Source of the DNA: an uncultured Halieaceae bacterium
GTDB lineage: Bacteria; Pseudomonadota; Gammaproteobacteria; Pseudomonadales; Halieaceae
Length of the DNA: 34,670 nt
Direction: 5' to 3'
Assembly (NCBI GenBank): GCA_913048495.1
Contig: CAJWWA010000005.1
Span: 1-34,670 of the forward strand
The translations under genes were made by a program, and so were the position numbers. The notes below the pieces were generated by a model that worked only from the letters and a program-made list of their open reading frames with translations, was not told where the DNA came from and did no database searches. The stretch's first letter is position 1. The number at the start of each line of letters is the position of its first letter. This document shows positions 11,157-20,100 of this stretch, piece by piece.

Positions 11157-12230
11157 TCAGTCCCCGGACCGGCGTAGCGCCGCGGAAAAGTCGAGCATAC
11201 GCCGCAGGGGACGCATGGCGCGCTCGCCGATGACCGGGTCCACGTGGATCTCGTTGTCGTCCCGCTCGAAGACCGTGGCCAGGTTGGCAAGCTCGTTCAT
11301 GGCCATCCATGGGCAGTGCGCACAGCTGCGGCAGGTGGCGCCCTTGCCGGCCGTCGGCGCGATGATGAATTCCTTTTCCGGGGCCTTCTGCTGGAGCTTG
11401 TAGAAAATGCCCTGGTCCGTCGCCACGATGAAGCGCTCGTTGGGCATTTCGGTGGCGGCGTTGATGATCTGCGTGGTGGAACCGACGCGGTCGGCCATCT
11501 CCACGACCGCCGCCGGCGACTCCGGGTGCACCAGCACGGCCGCATCCGGGTAGACCTTCTTGAGGTCCGCCAGGCCCCGGGCCTTGAACTCTTCGTGCAC
11601 GATGCAGGCGCCATCCCACATGAGGATGTCGGCGCCGGTCTCCCGCCGCACGTAGTCGCCGAGATGCTTGTCCGGCGCCCAGAGGATCTTCTTCCCCTCA
11701 TCGGCGAGGTGCTCGGCGACGTTGAGGGCGATGCTGGAGGTGACGACCCAGTCCGCGCGGGCCTTCACGGCAGCGGAGGTGTTGGCGTAGACGACCACTT
11801 CGCGGTCCGGGTGGGCGTCGCAGAAGGCCGAAAACTCATCCGCCGGGCAGCCGAGATCGAGGGAACAGGTCGCTTCCAGCGTGGGCATGAGCACCCGCTT
11901 GTCCGGCGTGAGAATCTTGGCGGTCTCGCCCATGAAGCGGACCCCGCAGACCACGAGTGTGCTCGCGGGGTGGTCGTGGCCGAAGCGGGCCATCTCCAGC
12001 GAATCGGACACGCAACCGCCGGTCTCCTCGGCCAGGGCCTGGATCTTGGGTGACGTGTAATAGTGAGCGACTATCACCGCGTTGTGCCGCGCCAGGTCGG
12101 CCTTGATGCGGTCGATGAGGCCCGCCTCTTCCTCGGGGGTCAACTCCTCGGCCTCGGCACGGTCGAGATGCTGCTGCACCTGGAGGCGGATCGCTTCCAG
12201 CTTATCGGATGCAAGGCTCATGAGGGGCAT
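11157..12230 (-). CDS. nadA: Quinolinate synthase
   Basis: 4Fe-4S enzyme that condenses iminoaspartate with dihydroxyacetone phosphate to quinolinate in de novo NAD synthesis. The protein is 357 residues. The three cluster cysteines are recognisable: C122 in [11 protein letters not shown]209 in [11 protein letters not shown], and C306 in [10 protein letters not shown]. Other conserved stretches are [14 protein letters not shown] and [14 protein letters not shown]. Two ATGs (12230 and 12221) are possible; neither has a strong Shine-Dalgarno sequence. A GATAAAAT element on the coding strand about 35 bases upstream could be the -10. It is divergent from the GGDEF-EAL regulator. nadB and nadC are not in the window. 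Confidence 0.96.
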   Translation of the reverse strand: MPLMSLASDKLEAIRLQVQQHLDRAEAEELTPEEEAGLIDRIKADLARHNAVIVAHYYTSPKIQALAEETGGCVSDSLEMARFGHDHPASTLVVCGVRFMGETAKILTPDKRVLMPTLEATCSLDLGCPADEFSAFCDAHPDREVVVYANTSAAVKARADWVVTSSIALNVAEHLADEGKKILWAPDKHLGDYVRRETGADILMWDGACIVHEEFKARGLADLKKVYPDAAVLVHPESPAAVVEMADRVGSTTQIINAATEMPNERFIVATDQGIFYKLQQKAPEKEFIIAPTAGKGATCRSCAHCPWMAMNELANLATVFERDDNEIHVDPVIGERAMRPLRRMLDFSAALRRSGD

Positions 12231-12373
12231 GCCAGTCGTTCAGTGGAACCCCCTATTTTATCACACACGCGACACGCTTCCCCATGGCCCCGCCGGCCTG
12301 CGCCCGGCCCTGCGCTAGGCAACGGCGGCCATCGGTGATAGCCTCCCCGGAACGTCTGTCACACGCGCACGAC

Positions 12374-14206
12374 ATGACCTCGCAGCCGCAAGCGAAAGTG
12401 ACACCGGCCACGGTGCAGCCGAAGGCCAAGATTCTCGTCAGTGATGACGACATGAACGTGCGCCTGCTGACCCGCCAGTGCCTCGAGGCCGAGGGCATGA
12501 CCGTTGTCGAGGCCGCCGACGGCCAGCAAGCGCTGGAAGCCTTCCTCCGCGAGCGGCCCGACCTGATCTTCCTCGACGTCGAGATGCCGGGGCTCTCGGG
12601 CCTGGAAGTGTGCCGGCGTATCCGCGCGATGCCCCAGGGGGAGAATATCCCCATCATGATCGTCACCGGCTCCGATGATCGGAAGTCCATCGACGACGGC
12701 TTCGAGGCGGGCGCCACGCAGTACAAGACCAAGCCGGTCAACTGGTCGCTCCTGGGCCGCGACGTTCAGTACATGCTGCGGGCGAGCAATGCCTTCAACA
12801 GCCTGAAGCGCCAGGAAGACCGGCTGCGCTACCTCGCCTACTACGATCCGCTCACGAACCTGCCCAACCGGCGCAGCTTCAACGAGCAGCTGACGCGGAT
12901 TCTCAAGCGGGCACAGCGACTGAACCACAGTGCCGCGCTCCTCTTCATCGACCTCGACAACTTCAAGCGCATCAACGACTCCATCGGCCATGGCCGCGGG
13001 GACCGGCTGCTGGTCGAAATCGCCAAGCGCCTGGCCGGGGAACTGCGTGAAGACGATGCCATCAACTATTTTTCCGACAGCAATGCGGACGACGTGGACC
13101 CCCGCGACCGCAATACGGAGATCGCCCGCCTGGGCGGGGACGAGTTCACCGTGGTGCTCTCCGACGTGCGCGACATGCGCGATGTCGAGGGTGTCGCGCA
13201 GCGCGTCATCAAGACCCTGTCGGAGCCGATCTCCCTGCATTCCCACAACCCGGTGGTGACACCGAGCATCGGCATCGCCATGTATCCCCAGGATGGCCTC
13301 GACGCCGACAGCCTGGTGCGCAACGCCGATACCGCCATGTACGCGGCAAAGGCCGACGGCCGCGCCTGCTTCCGCTTCTACAACGAAGAGATGAATGCGC
13401 GGTCCGTCGAGCAACTGAAGCTCGAAGAGGACCTGCGCGAGGCCATGCGCGAGGGTCAGCTGGAACTTCGCTACCAGCCACAGGTGGACACCCTGACGGG
13501 GCGGGTAGTGAGCCTGGAGGCCCTGGTGCGCTGGAAGCACCCGATCCGCGGTCTGATATCACCGGGCGACTTCATCCCCGTTGCGGAGCGGACCGGGCAG
13601 ATCATCGAGCTGGGCGAATGGGTGCTGGCCGAAGTGGCCCGGCACTGCACCTACTGGGAGACGCTCGGCCTCGTGGACTTCCGGGTCTGCGTGAACATCT
13701 CGCCGCTGCAGTTCAACCAGCCGAACCTCGTGGAGCGGGTGCGCCACTTCCTGGACACCTCGGGCATCGACCCGGCGCGGCTGGAGCTCGAACTGACCGA
13801 AAGCGCCATCATGACCGACGCCAAGACCAACATCGACAAGCTGCGCCAGCTCAACGAGCTTGGGCTGGATCTCGCGGTGGACGACTTCGGTACCGGGTAC
13901 TCCTCGCTCAGCTACCTCAAGCGCTTCCCCATCAACACGCTGAAGATCGACCAGAGCTTCGTGGCGGACATGTCGAGCCAGGATGGCGTTGCCATCGTCG
14001 ACGCCATCATCGTCCTGGCCAAGACCCTCAACCTGCGGTCCATCGCCGAGGGCATCGAGACACGCGACCAGCTTCGTCACCTCGCCGCGCAGCACTGTGA
14101 CCTGATGCAGGGCTTCTTCTTCGCCCGCCCGCTCTACCCCGAGGACGTACCCGACGCCCTGCGTACCGATTACGCCCGGGATATCGCCGACGCGCTCAGA
14201 GATTGA
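12374..14206 (+). CDS. Response regulator with GGDEF and EAL domains (c-di-GMP turnover)
   Basis: Two-component output protein of 610 residues expected to make and/or break cyclic di-GMP. Receiver domain: about residues 17-135, with acidic SDDD near the start, phospho-acceptor D68 in LIFLDVEMPG and the lysine in KTKPVNW. GGDEF domain: about 160-330, with intact GGDEF at 254-258. EAL domain: about 345-600, with EAL at 382-384 and catalytic residues in VNISPLQF, ELTESAIM, DDFGTGYSS, KIDQSFV and AEGIE. Both active sites look complete. A ~15-residue acidic insert precedes GGDEF and the RxxD inhibitory site is not in its usual place. I start at ATG 12374 (MTSQPQAK); the frame opens 30 codons earlier with unlikely sequence, and no clear ribosome site is seen. 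The S8 protease gene begins 9 bases after the stop. Confidence 0.92.
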   Translation: MTSQPQAKVTPATVQPKAKILVSDDDMNVRLLTRQCLEAEGMTVVEAADGQQALEAFLRERPDLIFLDVEMPGLSGLEVCRRIRAMPQGENIPIMIVTGSDDRKSIDDGFEAGATQYKTKPVNWSLLGRDVQYMLRASNAFNSLKRQEDRLRYLAYYDPLTNLPNRRSFNEQLTRILKRAQRLNHSAALLFIDLDNFKRINDSIGHGRGDRLLVEIAKRLAGELREDDAINYFSDSNADDVDPRDRNTEIARLGGDEFTVVLSDVRDMRDVEGVAQRVIKTLSEPISLHSHNPVVTPSIGIAMYPQDGLDADSLVRNADTAMYAAKADGRACFRFYNEEMNARSVEQLKLEEDLREAMREGQLELRYQPQVDTLTGRVVSLEALVRWKHPIRGLISPGDFIPVAERTGQIIELGEWVLAEVARHCTYWETLGLVDFRVCVNISPLQFNQPNLVERVRHFLDTSGIDPARLELELTESAIMTDAKTNIDKLRQLNELGLDLAVDDFGTGYSSLSYLKRFPINTLKIDQSFVADMSSQDGVAIVDAIIVLAKTLNLRSIAEGIETRDQLRHLAAQHCDLMQGFFFARPLYPEDVPDALRTDYARDIADALRD

Positions 14207-14215
14207 TCACCACGC

Positions 14216-16189
14216 ATGAGCGGTAGGACCAGGGGGCTGCTGCTGGCCATCATGGCCCCCGCGCTGTGTACCCTCACCACTGCGGCGCACGCCGACCCGA
14301 AGTCGGTAATGCTCCAGGGTACCTCGGCAACGGCACTTCGCGAGCAGGTCGAGGCCGTCGGCGGCGCTGTGACTCACTTCCTGCCCATCATCGACGCGGT
14401 CGGCGCACAGCTGACCGCCGCCCAGGTGGACCAGCTGCGCGACCGCCCGGGCATCCACCGCATCATCGACGACCTCGACCGGGAGGAGCCGGAAGCGCCG
14501 CCGCCCCCGTGTCAGCTGGGTGGCGCCCTCGAACTCGACATCGACGGGACCTCGGTGCGGTGGCGGCTCTACAACAAGAGTGGGGATGCGGTCCAGTTGA
14601 CGGGTGTCGAGCTTACCTGGCCCGCCGCCCTTGGAGCATTAAAGAAAGCAGACTTCGCAGGCAGTGCACTGGCTGTGGAGCCAGGGGAGTCGAGCGGCGG
14701 CGCCACCCTGCGACCGACTACCACGGCTGCGCTCCCCGGCGACGCGCGCGGCACGTTGGCGCTCGAGTTCTCCCGACCCTGGCCCGAGGGGACGCTCTTC
14801 CAGCGCGACCTGGAGCTCACCGTCAACTACGGGGATGAATGCGATGTCGAGCTGATACCCGGCTACGACGACAACGACGGCGACAGCTACTACAGCACCG
14901 TGGCCGGTGCGGACCTGCTCCACCGACACGGCATCACCGGGGCCGGCGTAACCGTGGCCGTGCTGGATTCCGGCCTCTGGGACGACCCCAGGCTCACCCA
15001 TGACACGCAGGGTGAGCCGCGCGTCCTGGCCAGCTACGACGCCATTGCGGGCGAAGAAGTCACCACCGTTTTCGACGAGAGCGGCCATGGCAGCCACATG
15101 ACCAGCATCCTCGCGCAGAGCCGGGCCATCACCCGGCCCGGCGCTGACCCCGGCGCCTGGCGCGGCGTGGCTCCCGATGCGCGACTCGTGGTCGTGAAGG
15201 CCTTCAGCCGGGAAGGCCAGGGCGGTCTTCTCGATATCGTCCGCGGTGTGCAGTGGATCGTGGACCACCGGGAAGAATACGGCATCCGCGTGGTCAACCT
15301 TTCCTTCGCCGCCAAGCCCCGGTGGCCCTACTGGCAGGACCCCATCAACCAGGCCCTCATGCGCGCCTGGGACGCGGGCATTGTCTCCGTGGCAGCGGCG
15401 GGCAACGAGGGTCCGGACGCCATGACCATTGGGTCACCGGGCAACCTGCCCTACCTGATCACCGTCGGTGCCATCACCGACAGCTGGACCGTTGACGACC
15501 GCAACGACGACTACCTGCCCGACTTCTCCTCGCGGGGGCCCACACCGAGCGCCCACATAAAGCCCGATCTCGTGGCCCCGGGCGGGCATATGGCGGGGCT
15601 CACGAGGCCGGGATCCACGTTGACCGTAGACTTTCCCGAGTACCAATTGGTGAATGGCGACTTTGTGATGACCGGGACCTCACAGGCCGCCGCGCTCGTA
15701 TCGGGTCTTGTGGCCCTCCTGCTGCAGGTAGAGCCGGAGCTGACCGCAGACGACGTGAAGTGCAAGCTGTTGTCCTCCGCCGACCCCGCCATCAACGCCG
15801 ACGGTCTCCTCAGCTACTCACCCTTCGAGCAGGGAGCCGGCGCCGTGAGCATCCAGCGCGCACTCACCCTCGGGGACACGGGCTGCGGCAACCGGGGCCT
15901 GGACCTGCAAGCCGACATGGCCGGCGACAGCCACTTCGAAGGCCCGGCGATCCTGGCGAAGGATGGCTCCCCCACGCTTCCGGGCCTCGATCGCATGGTC
16001 GCCCCCGAGCCACCGGAGAAGGGCCCCAGCGACAACCGCCGCTGGGGGATCAAGGCCCACATCGAGCGGCCGCGGCTTACGCCCGGGGAAGCCGACATGC
16101 CCGCTGACCCACAAACACCCTTCGACTGGCACGGTCTCTACCTCGAGGAGAAGGCGCGGGTGGAACAACTGTCCCGCCCGGCGGAGTAA
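14216..16189 (+). CDS. Secreted S8 (subtilisin-type) serine protease
   Basis: Exported subtilase of 657 residues. Signal peptide about 1-26. Residues 27-90 resemble an inhibitor-I9 propeptide (FLPIIDAVGAQLTAAQVDQL). A Cys-flanked, probably beta-rich segment follows at 95-225. The catalytic domain spans about 235-545 with D251 (VAVLDSGL), H291 (ESGHGSH), oxyanion N397 (AAGNEG) and nucleophile S489 (MTGTSQAAA). All catalytic residues are present; GTSQAAA replaces the common GTSMAAP. The last ~100 residues are Pro/Asp-rich and look disordered; no autotransporter barrel or sorting signal is visible. Composition matches the G+C-rich flanks. The gene sits 9 bases behind the c-di-GMP regulator, so the two are probably one transcript. 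It is 268 bases ahead of the secreted repeat protein, which makes that protein a candidate substrate; this last point is inference. Confidence 0.92.
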   Translation: MSGRTRGLLLAIMAPALCTLTTAAHADPKSVMLQGTSATALREQVEAVGGAVTHFLPIIDAVGAQLTAAQVDQLRDRPGIHRIIDDLDREEPEAPPPPCQLGGALELDIDGTSVRWRLYNKSGDAVQLTGVELTWPAALGALKKADFAGSALAVEPGESSGGATLRPTTTAALPGDARGTLALEFSRPWPEGTLFQRDLELTVNYGDECDVELIPGYDDNDGDSYYSTVAGADLLHRHGITGAGVTVAVLDSGLWDDPRLTHDTQGEPRVLASYDAIAGEEVTTVFDESGHGSHMTSILAQSRAITRPGADPGAWRGVAPDARLVVVKAFSREGQGGLLDIVRGVQWIVDHREEYGIRVVNLSFAAKPRWPYWQDPINQALMRAWDAGIVSVAAAGNEGPDAMTIGSPGNLPYLITVGAITDSWTVDDRNDDYLPDFSSRGPTPSAHIKPDLVAPGGHMAGLTRPGSTLTVDFPEYQLVNGDFVMTGTSQAAALVSGLVALLLQVEPELTADDVKCKLLSSADPAINADGLLSYSPFEQGAGAVSIQRALTLGDTGCGNRGLDLQADMAGDSHFEGPAILAKDGSPTLPGLDRMVAPEPPEKGPSDNRRWGIKAHIERPRLTPGEADMPADPQTPFDWHGLYLEEKARVEQLSRPAE

Positions 16190-16302
16190 CCAGCCACGCG
16201 CGCCGTGGCACACCGGCCCGGATCACCCACCCCTCTCGCGAGGCTCCTGCTCCCTCATCGCACTCGAGGCTTTGCCTGCGGTAAGCCCCCCGAATAGCCC
16301 CC

Positions 16303-16318
16303 TACCCCAAAGGGGGTA
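16303..16318. promoter_or_regulatory. TACCCC-GGGGTA palindrome, NarL/LuxR-type operator-like
   Basis: TACCCCA, two bases, then GGGGGTA gives two inverted heptamers in a 7-2-7 layout. NarL-type response regulators bind heptamers close to TACYYMT in this arrangement; here the last position of each heptamer differs. The centre lies at about -53 relative to the start predicted from the downstream -10, a usual place for an activator. No LuxR/NarL regulator is encoded in the window, so the assignment rests on pattern only. Confidence 0.4.
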
Positions 16319-16328
16319 CCCCCCCATC

Positions 16329-16357
16329 TTCATCAAATACGACCTCACATCTAAGGT
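16329..16357 (+). promoter_or_regulatory. Candidate promoter of the repeat-peptide gene
   Basis: TTCATC (16329-16334) and TAAGGT (16352-16357) are separated by 17 bases, giving a weak sigma-70 match that would need an activator. The TACCCC/GGGGTA palindrome sits just upstream. Transcription would begin near 16364 and leave a leader of about 94 bases before the ATG at 16458. Confidence 0.35.
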
Positions 16358-16457
16358 CTGATCAAACGCGAGAAGAATGATCGTTACAGGATCAACTCAG
16401 GCACCAGGCGCGCGGCGCTGGTTAATCGATTTTGATGAAGAAGGTAGGCGTAGGACT

Positions 16458-17003
16458 ATGAAGACACTGGTAAAAGAGACGGCGTTTGCCATTCTCGGCG
16501 TTGGAATCGCGCTGACACCAGCGTTCGTAGCTGCTGAAGAGAGTCAGCGAGCCGGCAGTGTGCGCACCGAGATAGCGAAGGCCATGCTTTACGGCACGCA
16601 CGCAAAGAGTGACTCGGGCTACAAGTGGAGTTCACGAGATAGTGTACGTATGAACGCCAGCCAGGTTGCAACCGCACAGCCTAAGGCTATGGGCAACGCC
16701 TCAGGCTACAAGTGGGGTCGAGTAGAAGGTGACAGCGACAGCGCGTCAACCAAACCCACAGGGGCCGTTGCCGCAGCGGAAGCTGGCTACAAGTGGGGCA
16801 TCCGCTCCAACGCCGACCAGGCTGGCTACAAGTGGGGCATCCGCTCCGGCGCCGACCAGGCTGGCTACAAGTGGGGCATCCGCTCTGACGCCGACCAGTC
16901 TGGCTACAAGTGGGGCATCCGCTCTGACGCCGACCAGGCTGGCTATAAGTGGGGCATTCGCTCCGACGCCGACCAGGCTGGCTATAAGTGGGGCATTCGC
17001 TAA
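16458..17003 (+). CDS. Secreted protein with tandem GYKWGIR repeats; candidate multi-copy peptide precursor
   Basis: I do not recognise a family. The 181-residue protein has a signal peptide (MKTLVKETAF...AFVAA, likely cut after Ala26). Residues 27-109 contain two degenerate GYKW motifs, GYKWSSR at 54 and GYKWGRV at 83. From residue 110 there are five exact 13-residue units GYKWGIRS(N/G/D)ADQ(A/S) and a sixth that stops right after GYKWGIR. The seven-residue core never varies while the linker does, and each core ends in Arg. This layout resembles precursors that release several copies of a peptide; the neighbouring S8 protease could do the cutting. A self-assembling or binding repeat protein is the main alternative. 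I start at ATG 16458, where the signal peptide begins; GGTAGG lies upstream. A strong terminator follows, so it has its own transcript. No modifying enzyme is nearby. Confidence 0.8.
   Translation: MKTLVKETAFAILGVGIALTPAFVAAEESQRAGSVRTEIAKAMLYGTHAKSDSGYKWSSRDSVRMNASQVATAQPKAMGNASGYKWGRVEGDSDSASTKPTGAVAAAEAGYKWGIRSNADQAGYKWGIRSGADQAGYKWGIRSDADQSGYKWGIRSDADQAGYKWGIRSDADQAGYKWGIR
16785..17000 (+). repeat. 39-bp in-frame tandem repeats (5 full units plus a 21-base partial)
   Basis: Units begin at 16785, 16824, 16863, 16902 and 16941, with a partial unit at 16980-17000 followed by TAA. Each encodes GYKWGIR plus a six-residue linker. Differences are few: AAC, GGC or GAC at the ninth codon, GCT or TCT at the last, TCC or TCT for the Ser, and TAT/ATT in place of TAC/ATC in units 5 and 6. 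The shared synonymous changes of units 5 and 6 point to recent unit duplication, so copy number probably varies between strains. Confidence 0.95.
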
Positions 17004-17042
17004 ACTCCCACTAGCCCGCAGCAAGCTAGGCAAGTTCCTAAG

Positions 17043-17075
17043 GGCCAGCGTCTACGACGCTGGCCTTCTTCTATT
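17043..17075 (+). terminator. Rho-independent terminator after the repeat-peptide gene
   Basis: GGCCAGCGTC (17043-17052) and GACGCTGGCC (17056-17065) form a perfect 10-bp G/C-rich stem with a TAC loop, followed by TTCTTCTATT. It begins 39 bases after the stop and separates this gene from the sensor kinase. Confidence 0.85.
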
Positions 17076-17103
17076 ACGACCCTTCTAAGCTATCTGCTAG
17101 ACT
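17074..17103 (+). promoter_or_regulatory. Candidate promoter of the sensor-kinase pair
   Basis: TTACGA (17074-17079), 18 bases, then TAGACT (17098-17103) preceded by TGC, which resembles an extended -10. Start of transcription would fall near 17110, about 20 bases before the ATG at 17131. It lies directly after the terminator, as expected if the sensors have their own promoter. Confidence 0.4.
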
Positions 17104-17130
17104 CGCCTAAATAGCTTGCGTGTCTGTGCG

Positions 17131-20100
17131 ATGCTTCGAAGATCAACTTCCATCAGGGCAACACTGCTCTTAACCGCACTACTTTCTCCGCTTTTCGCTC
17201 AATCGGCAGAAGAGCCTCCAACGCAGTACCAATTTCAACTCGCGGATATTTCAGACGATCTTACACAGAGCTCTGTACAAGACATCCTTCAATCCAAGTC
17301 AGGTGAATTGTGGATTGCAACACAGGAAGGCTTAAACCGTTACAACGGCCACACCCTTGTCACGCATCGCAACTCGCCGTCTGAGCAGGGAACTATATCC
17401 TCAGACGCCATCACGAGCATAACCGAGTCATCAGATGGCAGCGTTTGGATCGCGACAATAAATGGCGGCCTGAATCGCTTTGATCCAACTTCGCGAAAGT
17501 TTGAGAGCTTCTTTGCATCATCTGCGGCCAATAGCCCAGTATCGAATGATATCTATTCAGTCTACGCGGACTCGCGAGGAGGTATATGGATTGGATATGA
17601 GGGTGCAATAAGCCATCTTGACCCCAAAACAATGTCGTACCGACACCTTGTTTATGAGCAGGATTTGGGAAGGTCACTTGGACTTGTTACCAGCTTTGCC
17701 GAAAATGAGGCAGGTGACATCTGGGTCTCGACCACCGAAGCTGGGCTATTACAAATCGATAGGCGACTGGAGATCAAACGCCGGCACATCATAGAAAGCA
17801 CGAACACGTCACCCTCCAGGCTAATTCAACCCTCGCAGCTAGCATTCAATGGGGAAGAATTATGGGTCGGAACGCTCAATAATGGCTTGTTCATGTTGGA
17901 GACCGGCAGCGGGAAGTTCACCCAATACACCAGTTCGACCGGACCAGCGCGGCTGCCATCAGATACGATCTACGACATCTACTTCGATGACCAGTCGAAC
18001 CTCTGGGTCGGCACCAACTCCGGACTAGCTATACTCGACAGAACGCGAACCACTATTCAACTGTATAGTAATGAAGACAGCGCCTTGCCAGCTGCTCGAA
18101 TTACTTCGATAGCCCAAACGAGAGACGGTACATACTGGATTGGCACGTTCTTCGGTCTCTCCAAGGCTAGAAGATCGTACTTTACTAAGTACACAGAAGA
18201 GAACTCTGGACTCTCAAATGCCTCTGTAAACGCTTTTGCCATGACAATCGACGGCAGTATCTGGGTTGGCACTGATGACGGACTGAATCAACTTACCCCC
18301 GAGAGTGATGAATTCAAGTGGTACAACACATATACGAATCCTGCACTCTCGGACGATGCTGTAATGTCTCTACTAGGTGAGGGCAACACTCTCTGGGTTG
18401 GCACTTACTCTGGAGGCCTAAATAAGTACGAACTGAAGACAAATAAAATCACCACGATCCGCGCCTCAAATGACGCGGAAAGAGTGCTGGCTGCAGACGG
18501 TATAACTTCGCTCCTCAGAACCTCCACCGGCCACCTAATCGTAGGGACCTACCAAGGAGGACTTTCGGTCTTTGAACCGGGAGAGAAACATGCAACAGTC
18601 TATCTACATAATCCAACTGACAGTCAGTCTCTAAGCAACAACAATGTTCTTGCACTCCTAGAAGACTCATGGGGCAGGGTTTGGGTCGGCACCGAGAACG
18701 GACTCAACCTTTTCAGTCTTAAATCTCGGCAGTTTAAGAGGTATTACGCAGAGAAAGGCAATACAAACAGCTTGTCCAGCAACATGGTGTGGAGTCTGCA
18801 CGAAGACAGCAGCGGCAATCTCTGGCTGGGCACCAACGGAGGTGGGTTAAACCTGTGGCGAAGGAACGAAATCGAGTCAAGTAACCCTCAGTTTGAGCAC
18901 TTTTCCGAGAACATATCTCTCCCGAGCAGCTCTATCTTCGGCATTGAAGAGGATGAGAGCGGCAACCTCTGGTTGAGTCACAACAAGGGTGTGACGCGCT
19001 TCAACCCATCAGCGCTTGAAGTGCGTCATTTCCGAGAGGTAGATGGCCTACAAGATTCAGAATTCAACATGGGCGCGTCATTCAGCGACGGGCAAGGGGC
19101 CATCTTCTTCGGCGGACCAAGAGGCTACAACAAGATACTCCCTGCTGCAGTCCCCGAGAAGGCCCCAATACCGCAGGTCTCCATCGCCGACATACGGGTA
19201 ATGAACCAACCGGCAGCGCTCGATAAACCATATAACGAAGTAACACACTTGCGCCTTGACTACACCGACAGAATGTTCACTGTAGATTTCTTTGCAGCGG
19301 ACTTCTCCTCACCAGACAGTATTCGATACGCCTACAAGCTTGACGGAATATCGCCAGATTGGGTGATCTCACGTGATGCACGAAAAGCCTCGTTCACGAC
19401 ACTGCCTGCTGGGGAGTATCGCCTCAAACTGGCTGCAGCCAACGCTGCAGGCACATGGAACTGGGACGCCAAGCAGATTGATATCACCGTTGCGCCTCCT
19501 CCATGGCTGAGTAGAACCGCATACGTATTCTACGCAGTACTTGTGACGGCCATCGCACTCGCTGTCATCGCCTCAGTCACGTCCCGCGCAAGACGAGCTG
19601 AGGCTCGGCGACTCGAACTTGAGGCCAAAGTTAGAGAACGTACACATGAGTTGGAGGAAGCCACGGAGATTGCCGAGCAGGCGAACAAAGCAAAATCACA
19701 GTTCCTGGCCACAATGACTCATGAAATCCGGACACCGATGCATGGAATCATCGGAATGTCCGAGCTGCTTCTCAACTCTAAACTTACTCCTTCCCAACGC
19801 CGATTCGCTGAAACAGCAAAACAGAGTGGAGAGTCCCTACTTCAACTCATAAACGACATTCTCGACCACTCCAAACTGGAGGCTGAGAAAACTGAGATAG
19901 AGAACACTAGTTTCGATCTTGTGACCTTGGTTGATGATGTATGTCGACTGCAATCCGAAGTCGCCTACAGAAAGGGAATCCAGGTCTATAACATATGCGA
20001 TGAATCCGGCCCTCGGTGTTTCATAGGCGACCCCACCCGAATTCGGCAAATCGTTACCAATCTTGTCGGTAATGCAATCAAGTTTACAGAGCAGGGATCT

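Larger units (their letters stand above)
16190..16457. other. Intergenic region before the repeat-peptide gene
   Basis: This 268-base gap holds no plausible gene. An open frame from 16377 feeds into the repeat protein but its first 27 codons are not signal-peptide-like. It contains a G/C-rich block of C runs (about 16285-16325) with a TACCCC/GGGGTA palindrome, a candidate sigma-70 promoter, and a small GACCT/AGGTC inverted repeat at 16341-16345 and 16354-16358. I see no clear terminator for the S8 protease gene. Confidence 0.6.

Noticed and set aside
14266-14838. 190-codon frame inside the S8 protease gene
   Set aside because: Out-of-frame shadow rich in Arg and Pro; the protease frame carries the full catalytic set.
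16785-17000. CRISPR-like array of regular repeats
   Set aside because: Units are directly adjacent with no unique spacers, are multiples of three, lie in frame in a secreted protein, and no cas genes are nearby.
16458-17003. Enzyme-modified RiPP precursor (Tyr/Trp cross-linked)
   Set aside because: The YKW motif invites this, but no radical-SAM, P450, YcaO or other modifying enzyme is encoded nearby, and the signal peptide argues for ordinary export. Not excluded if the enzyme is elsewhere.
16746-17088. Repeat-containing frames on either strand over the GYKW gene
   Set aside because: They are periodic only because the DNA is periodic; only the frame with the signal peptide makes sense.
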